This document shows, piece by piece, positions 34,701-41,832 of a DNA stretch of 64,000 bases. The DNA is from Methanoregula sp. (lineage in GTDB: Archaea; Halobacteriota; Methanomicrobia; Methanomicrobiales; Methanospirillaceae): NCBI GenBank assembly GCA_041645435.1, contig JBAZQB010000003.1:124001-188000 (forward strand), given 5' to 3'. Under the pieces are notes generated by a model that did no database searches, was not told the origin of the DNA, and saw only the letters and a list, made by a program, of their open reading frames with translations. Position 1 is the stretch's first letter. Each line of letters opens with the position of its first letter. A program made the translations under genes and the position numbers.

Positions 34701-35809
34701 GAATCGAACGTTATCACCGCCAGGGGTGAATTGTCGATATGCCAGATCAGGCGCTCCTCGCTTTCCCGCAGCGCCAGTTCTGTTTTTGTGAGATCATCTA
34801 CATTCTGCCGCAATTCTTCTTCTGCGGACTGGAGTTCCTCGTTGAGTTCGCTGAGCTCTTCATTTTGGTGAACAAGTGCCTGTTCTGCGGTATCAAGCCG
34901 GTGCCCGATCTGTCCGGATATTCTTGCGACAATGAGAGCAGTTGCGATAATAAAAATGACGATGCTTACCGAGAGGGTAACCGCATCGGAAAAATGGTAC
35001 CATGACGATATGATATAAAAAAATATGTTTTCACAAAGAGTGACAGCGACGGTTAACGTAACGAAGTTCCGGAGCAGCATGGCCTGGGTGGAATTTCCCC
35101 TGAAATAGCAGACCGGAACGGTTGCCGGCCCGGCAGCAGCAATCAGCCCGGCCCCGATACAAAATGCTGCAATCGCAGAAATAGCTGCGATCGGAATTAC
35201 CGGCGTCCCATAGAAAAACGGATTTCCATAGAAATAACTCAGGATCAGGGTGAGAGAGACCAGGGTGATAATAATCCCCGCTACGACCGTAATTTCCCGT
35301 GCCCTGCGGTTTTGTGAAGACAAAAAGAATGGATCGCCATAAAAAAACAATCCGACCGCTGCAATAACGATGAACCCGGCTGCGACAGGAGATAAAGGTG
35401 ATGACAGGGGTCCGAAAATTACCGACCCGGCCGCAATAAACCAGGATTCTATAATAAAATGTCCCCCGTAGAGTCCCGAAATAATTTCTAAAAATGTTGT
35501 ACCTGCAATGACCACCAGTGCAGCTCTTAAAAACAGAGATACCGTCCGGCCCAGCACCTTTCCTGAAGAGATGTATACAAGAATAGCTCCAAAAAAAATC
35601 CATATGAGAGCTGCACTCAGGGCCATTGTCTTGCAGCCCGGGCAGACACTGCTTATAAGAATGACTCCCGAAATATTCCCCATAATGCCGGTTACACCGG
35701 AAAGGATTGCAAGAAGTCCGAAGGTGAAGGTAATTTTTTTAAATAAATGTTCTTCCGCTACATTTTCAGGTAAAAAAGCGGTAGTGAAAGGTGATGGCCG
35801 ATTCATCAA
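31748..35809 (-). CDS. Large membrane PAS/GAF sensor histidine kinase (HisKA_2)
   Basis: A 1353-residue sensor kinase. The first 300 residues contain about nine membrane helices with no named sensor family that I recognise, followed by a coiled coil (EELSELNEELQSAEEEL). Then come two PAS domains (about 350-600), a GAF domain (about 610-770, FGTTGYACYPIVYQGRTLG) and three more PAS domains (about 780-1145). The C-terminus is a HisKA_2 dimerisation domain (EIHHRVKNNLQIISSLL, phospho-acceptor His) and a HATPase domain with NEALSNAFKHA and VEDDGVGIP. Its partner regulator lies directly downstream. The signal is unknown; PAS and GAF domains suggest redox or small-molecule sensing. Confidence 0.9.
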   Translation of the reverse strand: MMNRPSPFTTAFLPENVAEEHLFKKITFTFGLLAILSGVTGIMGNISGVILISSVCPGCKTMALSAALIWIFFGAILVYISSGKVLGRTVSLFLRAALVVIAGTTFLEIISGLYGGHFIIESWFIAAGSVIFGPLSSPLSPVAAGFIVIAAVGLFFYGDPFFLSSQNRRAREITVVAGIIITLVSLTLILSYFYGNPFFYGTPVIPIAAISAIAAFCIGAGLIAAAGPATVPVCYFRGNSTQAMLLRNFVTLTVAVTLCENIFFYIISSWYHFSDAVTLSVSIVIFIIATALIVARISGQIGHRLDTAEQALVHQNEELSELNEELQSAEEELRQNVDDLTKTELALRESEERLIWHIDNSPLAVITFDSQFRITVWSDEATRMFGWTKEEIVGKILGEFRWVYDDDIDRVTAISSDMMSGKSPRNMHSNRNYRKDGSVIYCEWYNSALRDKDGNLISIHSQVLDVTARKKTEDALRERDWFLRETEKNAKLGGWMANPHTDYLKWTDGIYDIVEAPRNSSPGFSEGLKYFAEEDRLLVRNKLETCLSTGDPFTLELPITTGTGLKVWTELRGLMPVTEGTRSFVTGTFQNITERRQIEEKLKQESGKLNILADAARRLLGAEKPEQVVLTVGERVMQHLSCQTFFNYIIEEGRPQLHLNAYAGITREDARRLEYLDLGDGVCGRVARDGERIVSFDIPSHEPEGTFPIHSFGTTGYACYPIVYQGRTLGTLLFGTSERPHFTYDELELMQAVTDLVATAMARKKIEETLRGTSQYLENLIDYANAPIIVWDPEFRILRFNHAFEFLTGMTADTVQKKPLDILFPEKTRHETMELIKKTSRGEQWDSVEIPIRHVSGAIKIVLWNSANIYDAAGVTITSTIAQGNDITERKRAEETSIKTASLLNAALDSTADGILVVDNSGNITSYNKTFCEIWGIPVHRLDSAGEKTALAYMTPLIADSREFVARLKDFYSHPERESYDIVSLTDGRIFERYSKPQKINETIVGRVWSYRDITERRQAEEALRESLEKFRIIATNTPDHILVQDMNLRYIQVINPQLGLTVQEMIGKTDYEVLSKEDADVLTKIKKHVVESGTAVHQEIPLVNARGEKNYFAGSYVPKRNAAGEIDGLIGYFRNVTESKLANEKITAALAEKEILIREIHHRVKNNLQIISSLLYMTRTRTQDPAVNSILTDMMMKIKTMAQIHTRLYESKQFDKINMSSHIRDQVTDLSNIYRKSGPEITCTVEAEDLFLPVDQAIPCALVINEALSNAFKHAFKGRERGTILITLSLDGENVNISVEDDGVGIPVDVDTRLSTSLGLKLIRSLVLQLEGTVKIESTMHGSTVNVCFPIR

Positions 35810-36031
35810 ATCATCCTAAAAGCAGTTACAGTATATATAAACATAAAAACCCAGTAGCATCATTTAAAGATTTGCCTATGTCTCAAAAAATGAGAACATA
35901 ATTTTTGATGGCATGTAGCAGGGATTTACATCAGTGATGACAAAGGACATGGCTCATCCCATACAGTATCCCACTCTTCGCAGATCCCATTCGGTTATAA
36001 CAGCATTAACAACGTCGAGCTCCGGATTTGA

Positions 36032-36077
36032 TGCTCCCGGGGGCTCCGCCCCAAAAGGGTGGGCGCCCCCGAATAGC
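36032..36077. repeat. Short GC-rich repeat, left copy
   Basis: GCTCCCGGGGGCTCCGCCCC at the left end and GGGCGCCCCCGAATAGC at the right, with some self-complementarity (GGGGGC with GCCCCC). A related copy lies at 36878-36921 in the same direction, so the two bracket the HepT/MntA genes. Confidence 0.6.
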
Positions 36078-36115
36078 AAGAACCCCGGAAGCGGGCACAT
36101 AAACCCTTAATGAAA

Positions 36116-36445
36116 TTATTTTTCCAAAATCCGCCCGATATCTTTTTTCAGGGGAGGAATATCCACAACAACAATCCGCCAGATTTCTGAGGGATCAATG
36201 GCAAAATAGTGATGCACAAGAATATTCCGGAACCCGATAATCTTGCTTCAGGGTATCAGGGGATTATTCTTCCGGGTTTCTTCTGAAATCCCGCGGGCTG
36301 CTTCTCCAAGAATCTGGAGGGGGTGCACGATCCACACCTGAATCAGTTCACTGCTCTCAAACGCTCCTTTTCCCTGAGCCGCATATTTCTCAATGTGGCT
36401 GATGGCCTCTGCCATATCAGAAAAACGCAATGTATCGTCCCTCAA
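36116..36445 (-). pseudogene. HepT-like toxin gene with in-frame stop
   Basis: HEPN-domain toxin of the HepT/MntA type. The 65-codon first part (MRDDTLRFSDMAEAISHIEK, then LIQVWIVHPLQILGEAARGI) ends at TGA 36248-36250. In the same frame the sequence continues KIIGFRNILVHHYFAIDPSE to the true stop TAA at 36116-36118. The interrupted position is where family members usually have Trp (IPW), so the change is probably TGG to TGA. The RNase motif R-x4-H (RNILVH) lies beyond the stop, so the toxin should be inactive unless the stop is read through. ATGA overlap joins it to the nucleotidyltransferase gene. Confidence 0.8.
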
Positions 36446-36765
36446 AGAGGAATCGCCTCCGCAAGAATCCGGTTCCGTACCTGATCCCGGAGCAGATTGA
36501 CCGTGCAGACATCCACGTGTTTTCCAAGAAGCTGCTCAAGATCATACGATAAGCCGCCCAGATCAAACAAGGTCCGTCCCGGTTCAAGTTCGACAAGAAA
36601 ATCAATATCGCTGCTCTCATCCGCAGTGTGGCGGGCAACCGATCCGAAAATACGGATGTGCGATGCCCCGTAGCGTGCCGCAAGCTCGGCGATCTCCTGC
36701 TTTTTCTGGGCAACGAGATGGTAGATGTCCGGCTCAGGCATAGCATACAGGGATTGAACGTCCAA
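36442..36765 (-). CDS. MntA-like nucleotidyltransferase antitoxin
   Basis: A 107-residue minimal nucleotidyltransferase. The signature GSVARHTADESSDIDFLVEL gives the GS motif and the two metal-binding aspartates. In HepT/MntA modules this enzyme neutralises the toxin by AMPylating a tyrosine near its RNase motif. It overlaps the HepT-like gene by four bases in the same order as known pairs. As the toxin gene here carries a stop, the antitoxin may be maintained alone or for another role. Confidence 0.87.
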   Translation of the reverse strand: MDVQSLYAMPEPDIYHLVAQKKQEIAELAARYGASHIRIFGSVARHTADESSDIDFLVELEPGRTLFDLGGLSYDLEQLLGKHVDVCTVNLLRDQVRNRILAEAIPL

Positions 36766-36877
36766 TTACATAAAAAAACCTGACCGGGGATTCTTTGGGA
36801 GGAGCGGAACGGGACTAATCCTGCGGAACTTGGCGGGGTCTTTACGGACTTACTCCCGGAGAGGGGGTGAGTTTGTC

Positions 36878-36921
36878 GCTCCCGGGGGCTCCACCCCCGC
36901 CGCGTGGGCTCCCCCGATAGC
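36878..36921. repeat. Short GC-rich repeat, right copy
   Basis: GCTCCCGGGGGCTCCACCCC at the left and GTGGGCTCCCCCGATAGC at the right, aligning along its length with 36032-36077. Lies between MntA and the end of the ribosomal protein operon. Confidence 0.6.
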
Positions 36922-37065
36922 GATGACACCAGAACAGGTTAAACGATACTATCAATGAGCGCGGGGCTGAGTCATAGGATGAGACACTGATCCGGAAATT
37001 CTGAATGCAATCAGAATGAAAACAGCAATACACTAATCAACGAACGGGAGAAGAAAAAAAAGAGA

Positions 37066-37374
37066 TTAGCCGAACAGGGCACCGAGCCCTGCCATACCGC
37101 TCTCTTCTTCCTGCTTCTTGTCCTCTTCCTTGTGCTCTTCCTTGGCTGGTGCTGCGTGGCCTGCTGCTGCGGGTGCTGCTGCTGCGGCAACCGGGGCGAC
37201 TGCTGCCTTGGAGATTGCCTCTTCAATGTTCACGCCATCGAGCGCTGCAACGAGTGCCTTGATCCGTGATTCATTTGCTGCTACACCGGCGGCAGTAAGG
37301 ACTGCCTTTACGCCATTCTCATCGACTTTCTTGCCTGCTTTGTGCAGGAGAAGTGCTGCATAGATATACTCCAT
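37066..37374 (-). CDS. rpl12: Ribosomal protein P1 (archaeal L12)
   Basis: Archaeal stalk protein, 102 residues. N-terminal dimerisation domain MEYIYAALLLHKAGKKVDEN, an Ala-rich hinge with Pro (VAPVAAAAAPAAAGHAAP), an acidic-basic linker (KEEHKEEDKKQEEE) and the universally conserved C-terminal tail SGMAGLGALFG that recruits translation factors. It is the last gene of the L11-L1-P0-P1 operon and follows L10 by 27 bases. Confidence 0.97.
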   Translation of the reverse strand: MEYIYAALLLHKAGKKVDENGVKAVLTAAGVAANESRIKALVAALDGVNIEEAISKAAVAPVAAAAAPAAAGHAAPAKEEHKEEDKKQEEESGMAGLGALFG

Positions 37375-37401
37375 CTTAAACTACCTCAAATATCTCAAAT
37401 A

Positions 37402-38250
37402 TTATTTTACCAGGCCGTTGACTGCCTGGCTTTCTCTGTACGCTTTACCAATTATCGCATCGATAACGTCTTTCTCGTAGATCGCTGCCTCAACCGCAAG
37501 ACCGCGGGCTTCCCGGACCGCCTTGGTCAGGATGGCTTCCATCGAGTCTTTGGTTGGGATCGCTGCATTAACCGACAGGTTGAACGCCTGTGCGGCTGCG
37601 AGCTGGATCTGTCCGAGAATTACGGTCTCATCCACTGCAAGGACGGACGGCTCAAAGATTCCGCCTTCATGGTACGCGACCTGCAGTGCAAGTCCTACGT
37701 CCATCGGCTTGATGTCAAGCTTGGCCAGTACCACGGCAAGTTTTGGCGAAATGACTCCGCCTTTCTTGACAACGGTCTTGGTCTCTCTTATCTTGACTTT
37801 GCCGCCTTCAATCGCTGCGGGTATGCCTGCCTGCTGGAGTTCCCCGACAATCGGGCCCGGCTTGAAACTGGTCGGACCCTTCTCGATGACGATATCCTCC
37901 GGTGCTTTCTCACCGGCTTTTGCCGCCATCTTGGTCTTGGTCTTTTCCAGCGCTTTATAAAGCTTGAACGGGTTGTCGTTGGTGAAGATGATCGCCGAGT
38001 GACCGGAGATGTACTTCGAGAGGTTCTTGACGTCGCCGCCAATCTCCTCAAACGCGTGCTTGATCAGCGTGTTCCTCGTCACTTTGATGACAGCTTTTCC
38101 CCGCAGGTTCCTGCGGATCTGCTGCACCTGCTGTGCCGGGATACCGTACATGTCCACGAGCCCGATTAAGGCGAACTGTTTTGCGTTCTTCTTAATCTCT
38201 GCGACTTCGTCCTTTTTCCAGGTGGGCAGGTGGTGGGTATACAACGCCAT
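37402..38250 (-). CDS. rplP0: Ribosomal protein P0 (archaeal L10)
   Basis: Base of the ribosomal stalk, binding 23S rRNA and carrying P1 dimers. The N-terminus MALYTHHLPTWKKDEVAEIK and RRNLRGKAVIKVTRNTLIKH are typical. At 282 residues it ends in GKAYRESQAVNGLVK and lacks the acidic tail with GLGALFG found on longer archaeal and eukaryotic P0 proteins, so only P1 should supply that peptide. Start overlaps the L1 stop by one base (TAATG). Essential translation gene. Confidence 0.96.
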   Translation of the reverse strand: MALYTHHLPTWKKDEVAEIKKNAKQFALIGLVDMYGIPAQQVQQIRRNLRGKAVIKVTRNTLIKHAFEEIGGDVKNLSKYISGHSAIIFTNDNPFKLYKALEKTKTKMAAKAGEKAPEDIVIEKGPTSFKPGPIVGELQQAGIPAAIEGGKVKIRETKTVVKKGGVISPKLAVVLAKLDIKPMDVGLALQVAYHEGGIFEPSVLAVDETVILGQIQLAAAQAFNLSVNAAIPTKDSMEAILTKAVREARGLAVEAAIYEKDVIDAIIGKAYRESQAVNGLVK

Positions 38251-38894
38251 TATTCCAGCCTCACTGCGGGACCCATCGTGGTCTTGACAAAGATGGAACG
38301 AACGTTTAACGGACCCTGTTCAAGAACAGACTCGATCCTTTTTACGATCGTTTCAATATTCTCGGCGACCTGTTCCGGCTTCATTGCCGTTGTACCGACC
38401 TTTGAAGAGAAGACCGTCTTGTCCTTGGTTCGGATTTTTACCGAGTTCCGGAGACGTTCGACGATCGGACGGATATCCTGCTGTGCAGGAATCGGCAGCG
38501 GCATTCTGCCCCGCGGACCGAGCCGGGGACCTAAGTACCGGCCGACACCGGCCATGACACCCATCTCTGCAAGGAAGTACCGGTATGTACTGGCAACTCT
38601 CCGTGCTTCGCGGGGCTGACCGCCGAGCCGTTCAACTTCCTCAGGGCCGATAATCAGATCAACCTTGGCTTCCTTAGCCTGCGTGACGATGTCTCCTTTC
38701 CCGATGACACAGATTTTTATCTGCTGACCCGTGCCGTGGGGGAGCATAATCGTCTCGTCGATACGATTTTTCGGCTGCGCCATATCGATATTCTTGAGAT
38801 TGATGGTAATATCGATGCTCTCAGAGAACTTACGCTCTGGCGCTTTTTCAATCGCCGCATTTACGGCTTCCAAAATTTTGGCCCTATCAACCAT
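38250..38894 (-). CDS. rpl1: Ribosomal protein L1
   Basis: Large-subunit protein of the L1 stalk, 214 residues. N-terminal MVDRAKILEAVNAAIEKAPE, and GRYLGPRLGPRGRMPLPIPA in the middle are diagnostic. In methanococci L1 represses its own operon by binding its mRNA. Whether that occurs here cannot be told from sequence alone. It lies second in the operon, about 58 bases after L11, with one-base overlap to P0. Confidence 0.97.
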   Translation of the reverse strand: MVDRAKILEAVNAAIEKAPERKFSESIDITINLKNIDMAQPKNRIDETIMLPHGTGQQIKICVIGKGDIVTQAKEAKVDLIIGPEEVERLGGQPREARRVASTYRYFLAEMGVMAGVGRYLGPRLGPRGRMPLPIPAQQDIRPIVERLRNSVKIRTKDKTVFSSKVGTTAMKPEQVAENIETIVKRIESVLEQGPLNVRSIFVKTTMGPAVRLE

Positions 38895-38952
38895 CAGATT
38901 CCTCCATAGTTCTGCGACCGAACCTGATTCGATCTCCTATGGTTTTCTCATG

Positions 38953-39429
38953 TTACTTCACGAGAACGCTGTCATACTTGCCTTGAGAAATTTCAGCGAG
39001 AACGTCTTTCGGGCGCTTGCCGTCAACGTTGACACCCATGCTGACACACGTGCCGATGACTTCCTTTACGGCAGTCTTCAGCTCGTAGGCGAGCATGTTT
39101 TCAATTTTCATGTTGGCAATTCTGACAGCGGCCTCGAATGGTAGATTGCCTACCACTTTGACGTTGGGCTCTGCGGATCCTTTCTCGATATTGGCCTCTT
39201 TCTTGATGAGTGCCGACACCGGGGGAATACCCACGGTGATCGTGAATTTCTTTTTGTCGTCAACGGTAACGGTGACCGGGACCTGCATTCCATTGAATGA
39301 GGCGGTCTTTGCGTTGATCTCATCGACAACAGCTTTCACGTTGATACCGAGTGGTCCGAGCGAAGGTCCTAATGGGGGACCTGCGGTTGCCTTTCCGCCG
39401 GGTACTAAAACCTCGACCACATCTGCCAT
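38953..39429 (-). CDS. rpl11: Ribosomal protein L11
   Basis: A 158-residue GTPase-centre protein. The N-terminal PGGKATAGPPLGPSLGPLGI motif and the C-terminal KTAVKEVIGTCVSMGVNVDG are diagnostic. It is the first gene of the four-gene ribosomal operon. In many euryarchaea nusG precedes it directly; here the upstream neighbour is accessory DNA and nusG is 23 kb away, so this operon needs its own promoter. Confidence 0.97.
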   Translation of the reverse strand: MADVVEVLVPGGKATAGPPLGPSLGPLGINVKAVVDEINAKTASFNGMQVPVTVTVDDKKKFTITVGIPPVSALIKKEANIEKGSAEPNVKVVGNLPFEAAVRIANMKIENMLAYELKTAVKEVIGTCVSMGVNVDGKRPKDVLAEISQGKYDSVLVK

Positions 39430-39476
39430 AGTCTTTGCACCATGCCGTCCCTAATATAGGGCTCCAAGCTTGGGTC

Positions 39477-39486
39477 TGTAAATATT
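39477..39486 (-). promoter_or_regulatory. Candidate promoter of the L11 operon
   Basis: AATATTTACA on the minus strand, 48-57 bases upstream of the L11 start. A start about 25 bases downstream would fall at the small palindrome CCCTATATTAGGG (39449-39461), leaving a short leader with GGTG before the ATG. Confidence 0.4.
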
Positions 39487-39549
39487 GATGGCAAATGACA
39501 TAAAGGTGATCTTGGGTGGAGGGGGAATTTTTTATGATAGTGAGGGCAT

Positions 39550-39861
39550 CTAAAAGATTATTGCAATAGCGTACAAAATCAAACCGAGTAGTAACAACGA
39601 CAGATGGATTAAAATTGCATTATTGAATTGATGAGGACCCATTGGAAGAATCTTCCAATACCAAGATGGCTTAATTTGTATTGTTGCTTTTTTCTTCTCT
39701 TCGGCCTTTTCGTCCGAATATTGATTCACGAATGCATCGAGTAAAAATTGGTTGAGATCCCAAGTTTTGCCAAAACGGAAAACAATAGAATAAATTGTGA
39801 TAATTGAAGCAATTATCGAAAATATTAGGGAAATTAGAGACAATCCTAAAAAAAATTTCAT
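39550..39861 (-). CDS. Small membrane protein, probably a frameshifted gene
   Basis: A 103-residue membrane protein with helices at about residues 5-28 and 80-102. It is AT-rich and of unknown function. The ATG at 39861 is probably internal. With one base fewer in the A9 run at 39952-39960, an upstream frame (IPDDRAKLIIDSIEETNSAG) runs through VIDFLKWTTTFTFAAIVWV straight into this protein. A frame open back to 40102 supports this. Either the gene is broken or the run is a sequencing error. It is the first feature beyond the ribosomal operon. Confidence 0.5.
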   Translation of the reverse strand: MKFFLGLSLISLIFSIIASIITIYSIVFRFGKTWDLNQFLLDAFVNQYSDEKAEEKKKATIQIKPSWYWKILPMGPHQFNNAILIHLSLLLLGLILYAIAIIF

Positions 39862-40206
39862 TGCACCAACATTGTTGAAGTTGGTAGTGACCCATACTAT
39901 AGCTGCAAAGGTAAAAGTCGTAGTCCACTTTAAAAAATCGATAACTGTTTTAAAAAAAAATATCTCCTGCGGAGTTCGTCTCTTCTATTGAGTCAATTAT
40001 CAACTTGGCCCGATCATCAGGGATTTCCACGCTGCCAATTAAATTAGATAAAGATAAGAATCTTGTGTTTTTGCTGTTAGTGTTCCGTCTAATTTTCGTT
40101 TGTTATCAGTGAGTATCTAAAATCATAAAAGAACACGAATCCTAAAGATAATTTTTTTTCAAAGTTGCATGTAAAATGAATTATATCTTAAAATACAATA
40201 TCCCAT

Positions 40207-41436
40207 ATGGACGAAAAAACGAAAAAAAGAATATTCGTTTTTATCGACACAAATTTAGTATATTCTAAAGAGATGGATTATAACATTTTTCGATCGAACT
40301 TCCTCAATCAAATAATAATTTTACGTAATTTTTTCTCAGAAAGGATTGAATCAACGGAGATTCTTCTCATTTTACCATATACGGTTGTTCGTGAAAGATA
40401 CAAACAAAAATATGATCTACTCTACAAAGAGATGGATGAAATTATAAAGAAGTTAAAGTTATTACAGAAAAAAGATTTTTTTAAAACGGATATAACGATT
40501 AAAGAATTAGAAAAAAACCAAAAAAATCTTGAAAAAAAAATTGAACGTGCTGGTAATGACTATCTCAAAAGTAATTCAATATTAATTACATCAGATTGCC
40601 CCGCAGAATTTTTTGAGCGAATTAAAAATAAAGCATACACAAAAGAAAAGCCATTCGATAATAAAGAAATTGATGGTTTTAAAGATGCATTAATCTGGTA
40701 TTCTTTAATAAATTATTTAAAAACCCAAAATATTTCTAAAAATGATCATATCTTCCTTTTCACAAATAATTCACGCGACTTCAAATCAGATAATACACTT
40801 AAAGAGTTTAAAGCGATATTTGGAACAGATATAAAAATTATTTCTAGAGAATCGAAAAACTTTCAAATATGTGCATCAGAAAATCAAGAATTCTTGCAAT
40901 TTACACTTCAAGAGTCGAAAGGGATTGAGATTTTAAATATTTTTATCGAATACATCGAAAAGATTGACAAAGTAAAAATTGAAAAAATAATTGCAAATCC
41001 TTTTCCCACTGATCTGTCACCGATAATAATTCCATATCAGTTAAACAAGGAGAATTGGAAAAAAGAAATCGAGAAAAGAACAATAGATTTATTGAAAAGT
41101 TTAAATTTCAAAGTTGATACAAGTAAAATTACATTTAACTATTCTTTATTACCCAATATCTTTGAAATCACAGTTTTTTTAGATTTTCATGAAGAGGGAT
41201 ACTTTTATGATATCAATTCATTTGAAATTTCGTTTGAAGATGGCGATATACAAGAGATTGAAATTGGATCAGAAAATTATCTAATATTAGATGATTATAT
41301 TATAGATTACCAAAGTCCTGACTTTACTTTTTTTAGTATAGAACCCCGGATAAACATAATAATCGCGGAAATTCTTGAAAATTTAATCGGCCGTGAGGTT
41401 GATCCGGACACACTCATTTACACGATCTTGAGGTAA
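40207..41436 (+). CDS. PIN-domain protein, DUF4935-like
   Basis: A 409-residue protein. The N-terminal 210 residues form a PIN-type nuclease with the acidic residues at FIDTNLVYS, LPYTVVRERYKQK, GFKDALIWYSL and FTNNSRDF, with a Lys/Glu-rich coiled-coil insertion at about 80-120. This layout matches DUF4935. The C-terminal 190 residues are a mixed alpha/beta region without recognised motifs. Codon use is very AT-rich and the gene stands alone, in keeping with a horizontally acquired defence or stress RNase. No antitoxin is adjacent. Confidence 0.75.
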   Translation: MDEKTKKRIFVFIDTNLVYSKEMDYNIFRSNFLNQIIILRNFFSERIESTEILLILPYTVVRERYKQKYDLLYKEMDEIIKKLKLLQKKDFFKTDITIKELEKNQKNLEKKIERAGNDYLKSNSILITSDCPAEFFERIKNKAYTKEKPFDNKEIDGFKDALIWYSLINYLKTQNISKNDHIFLFTNNSRDFKSDNTLKEFKAIFGTDIKIISRESKNFQICASENQEFLQFTLQESKGIEILNIFIEYIEKIDKVKIEKIIANPFPTDLSPIIIPYQLNKENWKKEIEKRTIDLLKSLNFKVDTSKITFNYSLLPNIFEITVFLDFHEEGYFYDINSFEISFEDGDIQEIEIGSENYLILDDYIIDYQSPDFTFFSIEPRINIIIAEILENLIGREVDPDTLIYTILR

Positions 41437-41539
41437 AAATATTTTTTTCAACGTGGAATAATCGAATTATTCCAACAACTTTTCACCCATCAAACGTTAA
41501 AGATTTTCTTTTCAATAAAGGATATTTACCAAGGAAATA

Positions 41540-41710
41540 CATTTCCCCTCGCCCTGCGAGGCCATTACGAGTTGGCCGGGCGACCCCCAACCAGCGAGCG
41601 GGCCAACTCGCCAATAATAGTCATGCTCACGGCCCGCCATGCAAAGTACACCGCCCGACCCTCCAATCCGGAGGTAAGCGGACCATATAACTGCAGTCTT
41701 CTCACCTCTA
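41540..41710. repeat. Second intergenic repeat family, copy 1
   Basis: GC-rich repeat with CGAGTTGGCC at 41568-41577 and its exact complement GGCCAACTCG at 41601-41610, then CACGGCCCGCCATG and AAAGTACACCGCCCGACCC. Related sequences are at 43590-43745 and 45395-45490. This family is unlike the one in the first 12.7 kb. Confidence 0.75.
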
Positions 41711-41789
41711 TCCAGTGAGCAGAGTCAGACACTCGTCCCATAGCCCAATCTTAAATAATAACGGGGATGGGATCCCCCATTTAAAAAAG

Positions 41790-41800
41790 GAATATTTAAT
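41790..41800 (+). promoter_or_regulatory. TATA-like box of the phosphodiesterase gene
   Basis: AATATTTAATA lies 33-43 bases before ATG 41833, at a suitable distance for an archaeal promoter with a short leader. Confidence 0.35.
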
Positions 41801-41832
41801 ACTCACAATAATATACATCAATTTGATCCCCC

